From Oxalobacteraceae bacterium UBA6704 (GTDB lineage Bacteria > Pseudomonadota > Gammaproteobacteria > Burkholderiales > Burkholderiaceae_D), in contig DKJA01000121.1 in the NCBI GenBank assembly GCA_002454505.1, forward strand, positions 509 to 9,902: 9,394 nt of DNA, written 5' to 3'. Made by a program: the position numbers and the translations under genes. How positions within the stretch are numbered: the first letter of the stretch is position 1; each line of letters opens with the position of its first letter. The notes under the pieces were generated by a model that saw only the letters and a program-made list of their open reading frames with translations, was not told the origin of the DNA and did not search any database. Below are positions 1 through 7,055 of this stretch, one piece after another.

Positions 1-698
1 ACGTCGCGCAGCGCCGGCACGCCCAACGCCGCGGACGCCGCTTCGCATTCGGCGCGGCGCTCGTTGTATTTGCTCTCGGCCAGCTGGCGGGGCACGCCGG
101 AATCGATGACGATCCATTCCGCGCCGGCCGGCAGCGACAGCACGCGGTAGTCCAGCGTGCGGGCATCGAGGAACAGCATGTGCTCCTCGTCCGCCAGGCT
201 GGAGGCCATCTGGTCCATGATGCCGCAGTTGACGCCGGCATACTGGATCTCCGCCTGCTGCGCGATCTGCGCCAGCGTCACGCTGTCCAGCTGCAGCTTG
301 AGCAGCGTGCGCAGCGCGCGCAGCGTGGCCACTTCCAGCGCGGCCGACGACGACAGGCCCGTGCCCAGCGCCAGGTTGGATCGCACGTACACGCGCAGCG
401 GCGGCACCTTCGCGCCGCGCTCTTCAAGCAGCCGGATGCAGCCTTCGATATAGCGGCCGAAGCCAGGCGGGCTGGTGCCGTCGGCGGCAAACACGAATTC
501 CTCGTCCAGCGTGGCGGAATACACATGGAAGCGGCCGTCGTCGCTGTGCGCCACCATCACATCGGTGCGCTGCGGCGTGGCGATCGGCAGCATGTAGCCG
601 TCGTTGTAGTCGGTGTGCTCGCCCAGCAGGTTGACGCGGCCTGGCGCCCAAACATGCACCTCGGGTGCGCCGCCGAAGAAGTCGTTCGGCGATTTCAT
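1..698 (-). CDS. galK: Galactokinase GalK, N-terminal part (C-terminus beyond left edge)
   Basis: Galactokinase phosphorylates alpha-D-galactose to galactose-1-phosphate with ATP in the cytoplasm, the first committed Leloir step. I translated 232 codons in an uninterrupted frame; the family is about 380 residues, so roughly 150 lie beyond the left edge. Visible GHMP-kinase motifs are the galactokinase signature GRVNLLGEHTDYNDG at residues 20-34 and the glycine/serine ATP-binding loop LGTGLSSSAAL at 111-121. CGIMDQ at 158-163 carries the expected catalytic Asp162. The start is the ATG at 698, which overlaps the galT stop as ATGA and has GGAGG four bases upstream. This order (galT then galK) makes it the second gene of a coupled galTK operon supplying GalT's substrate. 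No frameshift or missing motif is seen. The assignment is close to certain. Confidence 0.97.
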   Translation of the reverse strand, partial: MKSPNDFFGGAPEVHVWAPGRVNLLGEHTDYNDGYMLPIATPQRTDVMVAHSDDGRFHVYSATLDEEFVFAADGTSPPGFGRYIEGCIRLLEERGAKVPPLRVYVRSNLALGTGLSSSAALEVATLRALRTLLKLQLDSVTLAQIAQQAEIQYAGVNCGIMDQMASSLADEEHMLFLDARTLDYRVLSLPAGAEWIVIDSGVPRQLAESKYNERRAECEAASAALGVPALRD

Positions 699-1804
699 GC
701 ATCCTCCAGCGTGACGGCCACCTGCTGCAGCTCGGCCGCTTTTTCTTCCGGCAGCACGTCCATCGCGAACATGCCGGCGCCCAGCTCCGTGCCGGCCAGG
801 TACTTCAGGCGCTCTTTGGTGCGGTAGGGCGGATAGAACTGCGCGTGCAGCTGCGTTTCCGGATGGGCCTTGCCGTCCGTCGGCGCCTGGTACCACGCCA
901 TCAGGTAGGGGAAGGGCCGCTGCCACAGGCCTTCGTATTTCAGCAGCACCGTCTTCAGCGCGCGCGCCAGGTCCTTGCGCTGCTCGTCGGACAGGTCGGT
1001 GAAGCTGGCGCACGGCGCGATCGGCATCACCCATACCTCATACGGATAGCGGGCGCAGACGGGCACGAAGGCGCAGGCATGTTCGCCCTTGTACAGCAGG
1101 CGCTTGCCGTCCTCGATCTCGTCCGCCGCCATGTCGGTCAGCAGCGAACGGCCGTGCGCATCGAAATAGGCCTGTTCCTGCGTCAGCATCCTGGCCGGCA
1201 CGGGCGGAATGAACGGATACGAGTAGATCTGGCCATGCGGATGGTGCAGCGTGACGCCCACTTCCGCGCCGCGGTTCTCGAACGGCAGCACATACTGGAT
1301 GCCTTCGCTGCTGTCCTTGACCCGGCGGGTGCGGTCCGCCCAGACCTTCAGCAGCAGCTCGATGCGCGACAGGTCCAGGCCCACCAGCGCCGCCTTCGGA
1401 TCCTGCGTGAACACGACCACCTCGCAATGGCCGGTGGCCGGCGCGGTGGGCACGGCCAGCGACGGTGCGTCGTGCGACGCCAGCGACAGCGAAGGAAAGC
1501 GGTTGTCGAACACCGCCACGTCGTAGTCGCCTTGCGGCAGTTCGGTGGGTGCGGCCGGATCGACCGTCACCGCCAGCGGGTTGTACTCGGGCGGCGGCAG
1601 GAATGTGCGGTTCTGCCGGAACGCGGCGTAAGTGACCCATTCACCGCGCAGCGGATGCCAGCGCAGGTGGGGATTGGCGTTGAGCGGATCGGCAAAGGGA
1701 CTCGGGGCGGCACTGATCGCCGGGATCGGCTTGCGGCTGTACAACGTCATCGGGCGCCCGTCGGGCTTGACCAGATCGAGTGTATGCATGTTGACAGGTT
1801 CCAT
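695..1804 (-). CDS. galT: Galactose-1-phosphate uridylyltransferase GalT
   Basis: GalT exchanges UMP between UDP-glucose and galactose-1-phosphate, giving UDP-galactose and glucose-1-phosphate, via a uridylyl-histidine intermediate. The 369-residue product has the HIT-superfamily active site HPHGQ at 188-192, with His190 as the expected nucleophile, and FDNRFP at 99-104 in the nucleotide-binding region. Length fits the family. Compared with the E. coli enzyme as I remember it, the CxxC zinc pair is absent. The later zinc histidine is Pro136 (FTQDP), and the iron-site histidines appear as Tyr305 (AWYQAP) and Gln322 (LHAQF), with only His320 kept. It therefore looks like a metal-poor subtype. 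The start is uncertain: ATG at 1804 has no clear ribosome site, ATG at 1789 (Met6) is an alternative, and an in-frame stop lies at 1829-1831. It overlaps galK by ATGA. Confidence 0.96.
   Translation of the reverse strand: MEPVNMHTLDLVKPDGRPMTLYSRKPIPAISAAPSPFADPLNANPHLRWHPLRGEWVTYAAFRQNRTFLPPPEYNPLAVTVDPAAPTELPQGDYDVAVFDNRFPSLSLASHDAPSLAVPTAPATGHCEVVVFTQDPKAALVGLDLSRIELLLKVWADRTRRVKDSSEGIQYVLPFENRGAEVGVTLHHPHGQIYSYPFIPPVPARMLTQEQAYFDAHGRSLLTDMAADEIEDGKRLLYKGEHACAFVPVCARYPYEVWVMPIAPCASFTDLSDEQRKDLARALKTVLLKYEGLWQRPFPYLMAWYQAPTDGKAHPETQLHAQFYPPYRTKERLKYLAGTELGAGMFAMDVLPEEKAAELQQVAVTLEDA
703..707 (-). promoter_or_regulatory. Ribosome binding site of galK inside the galT end
   Basis: The minus strand reads GGAGG here, within the last galT codons, four bases before the galK ATG at 698. 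It fixes the galK start and supports translational coupling, since galT's stop TGA (695-697) overlaps galK's ATG (696-698). Confidence 0.75.
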
Positions 1805-1940
1805 TCGGGAGGAGTGCGAATGGAAATCCTATCAATTACCGGCGCGGCGATCGGTGGCGCTCGTCAATTCCGCGCAGCAAGCAAACCGTCTTTCAGCTCA
1901 GCCGTAGGTAACTTGCGGTGGCGATCCGGGGCAGGGGGCC

Positions 1941-1954
1941 GCTCCCAAGGGAGC
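1941..1954. promoter_or_regulatory. Inverted repeat GCTCCC-AA-GGGAGC, possible operator upstream of galT
   Basis: A perfect 6-base inverted repeat with a 2-base spacer lies about 137 bases before the galT start, in the 270-base gap between galT and the purine permease. The half-site GGGAGC resembles half-sites of some LacI-family operators, but those have the opposite arrangement (GGGAGC first). It could also be a small hairpin. No T-run follows on either strand, so a terminator is unlikely. Function is inferred only from position. Confidence 0.3.
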
Positions 1955-1956
1955 AT

Positions 1957-1969
1957 ACTAACCGTTAGT
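1957..1969. promoter_or_regulatory. Palindrome ACTAAC-C-GTTAGT, possible repressor operator
   Basis: This is a perfect 6-base inverted repeat around one base, two bases away from the neighbouring GCTCCC/GGGAGC repeat. On the minus strand the right half continues as TAGTAT, which resembles a -10 hexamer, so a bound regulator would overlap that element; I found no convincing -35. It is AT-richer than its surroundings, as expected for a regulatory site. The site lies 153 bases upstream of the galT ATG. A TetR- or LacI-type binding site is plausible but not shown. Confidence 0.4.
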
Positions 1970-2074
1970 CACCGCAGCGTAGGAGGATTCTTGCAGCGGC
2001 GCCGGGCGGGCACTGACACTCTCCTGCGGCAACTTTGCCCACAGTCACCTGATTTGCGGCGCGTTCGAACGGGC

Positions 2075-3415
2075 TCAGGCGCCCATGTACGCGTATTTGA
2101 AGATGAACACGATGGTGATGATCCACACGATGGGCTTGACTTCGCGCACCCGGCCGGTCAGCAGTTTCAGCGCCGCATACGTGATGAAGCCGAACGCGAT
2201 ACCGTGCGCGATCGAATAGGTGAACGGAATCAGCAGTGCCGTGACGGCGGCCGGGATACTCTCGGTTGTCTCGTGCCATTCCACCTCGCCCAGGTCGCGC
2301 AGCATCAGGCAGGCGACGAACAGCAGCGCGGGCGCTGTCGCATAGGCGGGTACCACGCCGGCCAGCGGCGCGATGAACAGGCAGGCCAGGAACAGCACGG
2401 CAACGACGACAGCCGTCAGGCCGGTACGGCCGCCGGCCTGCACGCCGGCGGCGCTTTCCACGAAGGCGGTGGTGCTGGACGTGCCCAGCGCCGACCCGGC
2501 CACGATGGCGCAGCTGTCCGCCAGCAGCGCGCGGTTCAGCCGCTCCATCTTGCCCTCGACGAGCAGGCCGGCCCGCTGCGCCACGCCCATCAGCGTGCCG
2601 GTGGCATCGAACAGCTCGACGAGGAAGAACACCAGCACCACGTTGACGATGCCGGTAGCCAGCGCGCCGGGCACGTCCAGCTGGCCGAAGGTGGGCGCCA
2701 GCGACGGCGGTGCCGACACGACGCCGTGGAAGCTGTTCCCGGCAAAGAAGAAACTGAGCACGGTGACGACGACGATGCCGATCAGGATCGCCCCGCGCAC
2801 ATGCAGCCGGTCCAGCGTGACGATCAGCAGGAAGCCGACGATGGCCAGCAGTGCCGGCGGTTTGTGCAGGTCGCCCACGGTGACCATCGTGGCCGGATTG
2901 GCAGCCACGATGCCGGCGCTCTTCAGCGCGATCAGTGCGAGGAACAGCCCGAGTCCCACGGCGATTGCCGTGCGCAGCGATTTCGGGATGCCCTGCACGA
3001 TCATCTCGCGCAGGCCGAACACGGTGACCAGCACGAACAGGCAGCCGGAAATGAACACGGCGCCCAGCGCGACGGTCCACGGCACCCCCATGCCCAGCAC
3101 CACGGCATAGGCGAAATAGGCGTTCAGGCCCATGCCGGGCGCCATGCCGATCGGGTAGTTCGCGTAAAAACCCATGATGGCCGAGCCGATGGCCGCCGCC
3201 AGGCAGGTGGCGACGAACACGGCCTCCTTCGGCATGCCGGCGTCGCCCAGGATCGTGGGATTGACGAAGATGATGTAGGCCATCGTCAGGAACGTCGTGA
3301 TCCCCGCGATCACTTCGGTGCGCACATCGGTGCCGGCTTCTTTTAACTTGAATAATCGTTCGGCGATCGACACGGCGGGCCCATGGTGAAAAAGTGAAGA
3401 GGCGAAGGATACCAC
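2075..3415 (-). CDS. AzgA-type NCS2 purine permease (adenine/hypoxanthine/guanine uptake)
   Basis: This inner-membrane protein belongs to the AzgA branch of the NCS2 nucleobase transporters (like B. subtilis PbuG and E. coli PurP/GhxP), which import adenine, hypoxanthine or guanine with protons. Family signatures are ANYPIGMAPGMGLNAYFAY at 85-103, ELFDATGTL at 267-275 and GTSSTTAFVESAAG at 311-324. Hydrophobic segments run throughout the 446 residues, a normal length. The start is doubtful: the first in-frame codon is GTG at 3415, but family homology begins near AERLFKL, so GTG at 3373 (residue 15) is equally possible. Neither has a clear ribosome site. The ABC-F gene ends 22 bases upstream, so the two may be cotranscribed. 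No riboswitch-like leader is possible in that gap. Exact substrate cannot be told from sequence. Confidence 0.92.
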   Translation of the reverse strand: MVSFASSLFHHGPAVSIAERLFKLKEAGTDVRTEVIAGITTFLTMAYIIFVNPTILGDAGMPKEAVFVATCLAAAIGSAIMGFYANYPIGMAPGMGLNAYFAYAVVLGMGVPWTVALGAVFISGCLFVLVTVFGLREMIVQGIPKSLRTAIAVGLGLFLALIALKSAGIVAANPATMVTVGDLHKPPALLAIVGFLLIVTLDRLHVRGAILIGIVVVTVLSFFFAGNSFHGVVSAPPSLAPTFGQLDVPGALATGIVNVVLVFFLVELFDATGTLMGVAQRAGLLVEGKMERLNRALLADSCAIVAGSALGTSSTTAFVESAAGVQAGGRTGLTAVVVAVLFLACLFIAPLAGVVPAYATAPALLFVACLMLRDLGEVEWHETTESIPAAVTALLIPFTYSIAHGIAFGFITYAALKLLTGRVREVKPIVWIITIVFIFKYAYMGA

Positions 3416-3437
3416 CGGGAACGGTCGGGCTGCAGGC

Positions 3438-5078
3438 TCATGGCAATATGCGCAGCTGCCAGCCGGCGGGATGCCACGCCAGCACGTGCGTCAGGCGTAG
3501 CCCTTGCAGCAGGCGGGTGTCATGCGAGACGATGGCGAATGCGCCCGGCCACGCCAGCAGCGCGGCCTCGAGGGCGTGCAGCGACGGCAGGTCCAGGTGG
3601 TTGCCCGGTTCGTCCAGCAGCAGCATCTGCGCCGGATCGGCGCGCCACAGCGCGCAGGCCAGCGCCGCCTTCAGTCTTTCCCCGCCCGACAGCTGGCCGG
3701 CCGGCGTGCCGGCCCGCGCCGCATCGAGTCCCAGCAGCGCAAGGTGGCTGCGCAGCACGGGCTCGGGCAGCGGCGTACCAAGTTCGTGCAGGCGCGCCAG
3801 CACGCAGCGGTCGGGCGGCAGCAGCGTGGCGGCATGCTGGTCCAGCCAGGCATGGGAAACTGGCACTGCGCACGACCCGGCCAGCGGCACAACGACGCCG
3901 GCCAGCATCTTCAGCAGCGTGCTCTTGCCGCAGCCATTCGGCCCCTCGATCGCCAGCCGCACCGGGCCGGCCAGCAGCAGGTCCAGCGGCCGCGCGCCGG
4001 CAGGCCAGGGCGCGCGGGCGCCTTCGCAGGCGACGACGATACGGCCCGCGGGGACTGCGCTGGCGTCGAGCAGCAATGCTGGCGGCGCCTGGGTATCGGT
4101 CCTCGCCGCGGCGCTGCGGACGGCGTCGTCGAGCCGCTCGCGCAGCGCATCCGCCCGTTGCGACGCCCGGCCGGCCGACGCCTGCGCACTGCTTTTCCGG
4201 CGGCCCAGCAGGATGGCCGCCTGGTTTTCCTGCCTGCCCGCGTTGGCCGCGCGCGCCGAACGCTGCTGCCGCGCATCGTGTTCCTGGCGCAGCGTCCGCA
4301 GCGCCGCCTGCCGCTCGGCGCGGACGTGCTGCAGCGCCGCCTGGTCGGCAGCGTGCCGGCTGTCGCGCTGCCGGCGGTACAGCGTGTAATTGCCGCCGTA
4401 GGCATGCAGGCCCCGTTCGTCCAGTTCGACGATTTCATCCATCGCATCGAGCAGTTCACGGTCGTGACTGACGGCGATGACGGCGCCGGGCCATTGCTGC
4501 AAGCGGGCCAGCAGCCACGCGCGGCCGGCGCGATCCAGGTGGTTGGTGGGTTCGTCCAGCACGAGGGTGCCGGCGCCGGACAGGAAGGCACCCGCCAGCG
4601 CCACGCGGGCCAGTTCGCCGCCCGATAGTCCCGCTGCCGGCGTTTCGGCGGCGAGATGCGGCAGGCCGGCCTCGCGCAGCGTGGCGGCGAAGTCGTCGGC
4701 CATGGTCCAGCGGCCGTCCAGCATATCGAGATCTGCAGGGGTGCCGTGGCCCGCAACGACGCGGTGCCAGGCGGCGAACAGCCCGCCAACACCGGCTACG
4801 TCGGCAGTGGTGGCGTCAGCGCCGCTCTCGACATGCTGCGGCAGGTACAGTACGCTGCCGGCCGCTTCGACCTTGCCGCGCTCGGGCGCGTGCCGGCCGC
4901 CGAGCAGCCGGGCCAGCATGCTCTTGCCGATGCCGTTGCGGCCGATCAGGCCCGTGCGGCGGGCACTGAAGCGATGGGAGAGGTGCTCGAACAGCACGCG
5001 GCCGGTCGGCAGGCGCAGTGCAACGTCGTGCAGCGAAAGGGGGGATGCCGCCGGGGCGGCGGCGCGGGAGTCGACCAT
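3438..5078 (-). CDS. ABC-F family ATPase (ribosome-associated, two ABC domains)
   Basis: This 546-residue protein has two ATP-binding cassettes and no membrane segments, which marks it as ABC-F: soluble ATPases that act on the ribosome as translation or resistance factors, not transporters. Domain 1 has Walker A GRNGIGKS (46-53), signature LSGGE (151-155), Walker B LVLDEPTNHLD (172-182) and His205. Domain 2 has GPNGCGKS (379-386), LSGGE (463-467), LLLDEPGNHLD (486-496) and His519. Residues about 235-325, between the cassettes, are rich in Arg, Gln and Ala and look helical, as expected of the ABC-F linker that reaches toward the tRNA. Oddity: the second Walker B has Gly492 where ABC-F proteins usually have Thr. 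The ATG at 5078 has only a weak AAGG about ten bases upstream. Whether it is a housekeeping factor or gives antibiotic protection cannot be decided. Confidence 0.93.
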   Translation of the reverse strand: MVDSRAAAPAASPLSLHDVALRLPTGRVLFEHLSHRFSARRTGLIGRNGIGKSMLARLLGGRHAPERGKVEAAGSVLYLPQHVESGADATTADVAGVGGLFAAWHRVVAGHGTPADLDMLDGRWTMADDFAATLREAGLPHLAAETPAAGLSGGELARVALAGAFLSGAGTLVLDEPTNHLDRAGRAWLLARLQQWPGAVIAVSHDRELLDAMDEIVELDERGLHAYGGNYTLYRRQRDSRHAADQAALQHVRAERQAALRTLRQEHDARQQRSARAANAGRQENQAAILLGRRKSSAQASAGRASQRADALRERLDDAVRSAAARTDTQAPPALLLDASAVPAGRIVVACEGARAPWPAGARPLDLLLAGPVRLAIEGPNGCGKSTLLKMLAGVVVPLAGSCAVPVSHAWLDQHAATLLPPDRCVLARLHELGTPLPEPVLRSHLALLGLDAARAGTPAGQLSGGERLKAALACALWRADPAQMLLLDEPGNHLDLPSLHALEAALLAWPGAFAIVSHDTRLLQGLRLTHVLAWHPAGWQLRILP

Positions 5079-5247
5079 CTGTATGAGCCTTGCGAACGCG
5101 GTTCGTCGGGCGGCCAGGCCGGTGGCGTGGCCGCGGGAGTGTGCGGGACGGGCTCAGAAGGTCATTTGGGGAGTGTGCTCCTCGATCGGGTCCTGCAGTA
5201 TAACCGACGCCGGGCGTGCAACCGGGCGTCGGCAGGAGGCTGCAGCG
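5079..5247. other. 169-base gap between phytase and ABC-F genes
   Basis: No gene is supported here. The gap holds the inverted repeat described separately. It also holds a minus-strand TATACT (5197-5202) that could serve as a -10 element for the ABC-F gene, about 120 bases before its ATG. I could not find a -35 hexamer at 16-18 bases from it, so the promoter is only a possibility. Confidence 0.3.
5193..5245 (-). terminator. Possible transcription terminator after the phytase gene
   Basis: An 8-base perfect inverted repeat, CCGACGCC (5204-5211) and GGCGTCGG (5225-5232), starts about 16 bases after the phytase stop codon on the minus strand. Two more G-C pairs can form beyond one mismatch, leaving a 7-base loop. 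CTGCAG copies at 5193-5198 and 5240-5245 flank it and could form an outer stem. The downstream minus-strand flank is TTATACT rather than a true T-run, so intrinsic termination would be weak. The stem also contains a direct repeat CCGGGCGT (5210-5217, 5222-5229). Confidence 0.35.
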
Positions 5248-7053
5248 TTACAGGCCCAACGCCCTGGCGATATCCTCCCAGGCCACCATCTTGAAGTTCT
5301 GCGGCCCGTCCGGCAGCCGCTTGAAGCCGTCCTGCACCACCAGCATGCCCTGGCCATACGGACCGCCCAGATTGCTCGAGGTGACTTCCAGGCCATCCGT
5401 CTCCGACGTGCCGTCGATGCCGTCGCGGGCATTGATGCCGATCCGGAAGGCGCCGCGTACCTTGTAGGGCGGCGCCGCGTCGAGCACCACGTAGCTGTTG
5501 TTGCCCTGGCTGGAGACGACCAGGTAACCGTCCTGGTTGTCGTCCTGTTTGCCATAGTGGATGCCCATGCCTTCGACGTCGGCCACCAGCAGGCCGCCCG
5601 TCTTCAGCACCATCGTCAGCGTCGGCGGCTGGTCCGCTTCGGCGGAGGTCACCCACACGCCGCGGCGTTCCTCGCCGACGAACAGGCGTCCGCTGCGCTG
5701 GTCCGCCACGCAGCCTTCCGGTTGCGTTTCGGTGCGGAAGCGGCGCATCACCCTGGCAGTGAAACGGCCATCCTCGCGAGCGATCCGGTAGTGCAGGAAG
5801 CGGCCGTCCTTGTCGTTGACGAAGGCATCCAGGCCGCCCTGGCGCGGCGCGTACAAGCAGGTGCCATAGATTTCATCGAGCTCCGTCGGCAGGCGCGCCG
5901 CCTCGGTCACCGTGCCGTCGCCGGCGATGGTGAACAGCACCATCGAGTTCTCGTCGCGCTGCGTGGCCAATGCCAGGTCGAAGCGCTCCGCGCCAAAGGC
6001 CACCTGCTGGCGCACATCGACGTTGTTCAGCCGGCCTGCTTCCAGCAACTGCGTCTGGCGGCCCTGCAGGTCGTACACGAGCAGGCCCTGTTTCTTGTTC
6101 GTGCCGAGGATACGCGATGCCGATGGCTCGGTTGGATGCTGCCAGATGGCCGGATCGTCGGCCGCGTCACCGGCCCGTGCCACCGGCTCCGTTTGCGCAC
6201 GCGGTTCGACGATCGGCAGCGCCGGAGCCGGCGTGGCGCCAGGCGTCCATGTCAGCGGCACATTGCGCAAGCCTGCCTTGCCGCGCGCCAGCAGCCTGCC
6301 ATCGGCCAGCGCGAGCCCCGTCGCGGCAGAGGCCTTGAGCTTCGCATCGGTCCACCTGTCGCCCGTACGGCGCCACGCGTGCAGCATGCCCTTGCCATCG
6401 AGCGCCGCGACACCGCCCGGCAGCACCACGACCGGGCCGGCGCCGCCGGGCAGCTTGCCGAATGGCGCGGCGAGGCCGACCGGCTTGCGCCATGGCGGGC
6501 CTTCGGCATCGGCGCCGTAGGCCCACAGGCCGCCGTCTTCCTCGCTGGCATACAGCGTGGCGGAGGCATCGTCGACACGGCAATGCTTCACTCCCGGCGG
6601 CACGGCCAGGCGGCGCACCTTGCGCGGGGCCGTGTCGCCGGTGGCCAGCAGCCACTGTTCCGCCTGGCCGTCCTTGGCGACCAGGAAGACATGATCGAGC
6701 TGCTGCGCGTCGCGGTACAGGCAGGCCGCTTCGATGCCGAAGCCTGTTTCCGGCAATGGCGGCAGCGCGCGCAGCGTGCCGGCTGCGGCGTCCACCTGCA
6801 CGGGCACGGCCCGCTCGGCGTTGGCATCGATGACGACGGCCAGCGTGCCGCGCAGGTCCAGCTGCCGGCCGCGCACCGCAATGCTGGCACGCTCGGTGCC
6901 GTCCGGGCCGACGAGGCGCAGCGCCTGCTTGTTCAGCGCCAGCCAGCCGCCGCCCGGTACGAAGGCCAGGTCGTGCGCATTGCTGGTTGAGGGGGGCTGC
7001 GCCTGTACGGCGAATGCCGCAGTCAGCAGGGAAAGAGTGAGCAAAGTCTTCAT
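5248..7053 (-). CDS. Secreted two-domain beta-propeller phytase
   Basis: Beta-propeller phytases are calcium-dependent enzymes that release phosphate from phytate (inositol hexakisphosphate). A Sec signal peptide spans residues 1-18 (hydrophobic core, cleavage after AVQA) and has no lipobox, so the product is periplasmic or exported. The catalytic propeller is about 285-601: DDPAIW (299-304), TNKKQGLLVYDLQG (318-331), GRLNNVDVR (340-348), QPEGCVAD (444-451), FVGEE (458-462), DVEG (492-495), VVSSQGNNSY (512-521) and ETDGLEV (551-557). Residues about 20-270 form a diverged second copy; CLY...DG and LYASEEDGGLWAY (167-179) align with CLY...DG and LFVGEERRGVWV (457-468). This copy lacks the DDPAIW-type residues and is probably an incomplete, accessory propeller. 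The ATG at 7053 shares one base with the receptor's stop (TGATG) and has no clear ribosome site of its own, implying coupling. Confidence in the family is high. Confidence 0.95.
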   Translation of the reverse strand: MKTLLTLSLLTAAFAVQAQPPSTSNAHDLAFVPGGGWLALNKQALRLVGPDGTERASIAVRGRQLDLRGTLAVVIDANAERAVPVQVDAAAGTLRALPPLPETGFGIEAACLYRDAQQLDHVFLVAKDGQAEQWLLATGDTAPRKVRRLAVPPGVKHCRVDDASATLYASEEDGGLWAYGADAEGPPWRKPVGLAAPFGKLPGGAGPVVVLPGGVAALDGKGMLHAWRRTGDRWTDAKLKASAATGLALADGRLLARGKAGLRNVPLTWTPGATPAPALPIVEPRAQTEPVARAGDAADDPAIWQHPTEPSASRILGTNKKQGLLVYDLQGRQTQLLEAGRLNNVDVRQQVAFGAERFDLALATQRDENSMVLFTIAGDGTVTEAARLPTELDEIYGTCLYAPRQGGLDAFVNDKDGRFLHYRIAREDGRFTARVMRRFRTETQPEGCVADQRSGRLFVGEERRGVWVTSAEADQPPTLTMVLKTGGLLVADVEGMGIHYGKQDDNQDGYLVVSSQGNNSYVVLDAAPPYKVRGAFRIGINARDGIDGTSETDGLEVTSSNLGGPYGQGMLVVQDGFKRLPDGPQNFKMVAWEDIARALGL

Positions 7054-7055
7054 CA
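7051..7055 (-). other. TGATG stop/start overlap joining receptor and phytase
   Basis: The receptor's TGA (7053-7055) and the phytase ATG (7051-7053) share one base. The preceding minus-strand bases contain no GGAGG-like site, so the phytase start probably depends on ribosomes finishing the receptor gene. This ties the amounts of the two proteins together. Confidence 0.85.

Noticed and set aside
1981..1993. Plus-strand AGGAGG four bases before a TTG, looking like a ribosome site and start
   Set aside because: The frame it would open is the antisense shadow through the permease gene, with no protein-like character, so the match is probably chance.
2020..2074. A terminator after the permease gene
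   Set aside because: Only short pairings such as GGCAA/TTGCC with a 2-base loop are present and no T-run follows on the minus strand, so I could not support one.
665..3346. A plus-strand open frame of 893 codons opposite galT and the permease
   Set aside because: Its translation is a monotonous His/Arg/Gln/Asp/Ala-rich string with no domain, and it runs across two well-supported genes and their gap. It is an antisense shadow of GC-rich codons.
3343..3384. ATG at 3384 as a possible start for the permease
   Set aside because: It is out of frame with the permease and meets a TAA after 13 codons.
3416..3437. A purine riboswitch ahead of the purine permease
   Set aside because: Only 22 bases separate it from the upstream gene, too short for such a leader.
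4477..6990. A plus-strand open frame of 837 codons opposite the ABC-F and phytase genes
   Set aside because: It has the same shadow composition and lies opposite two genes with clear conserved motifs.
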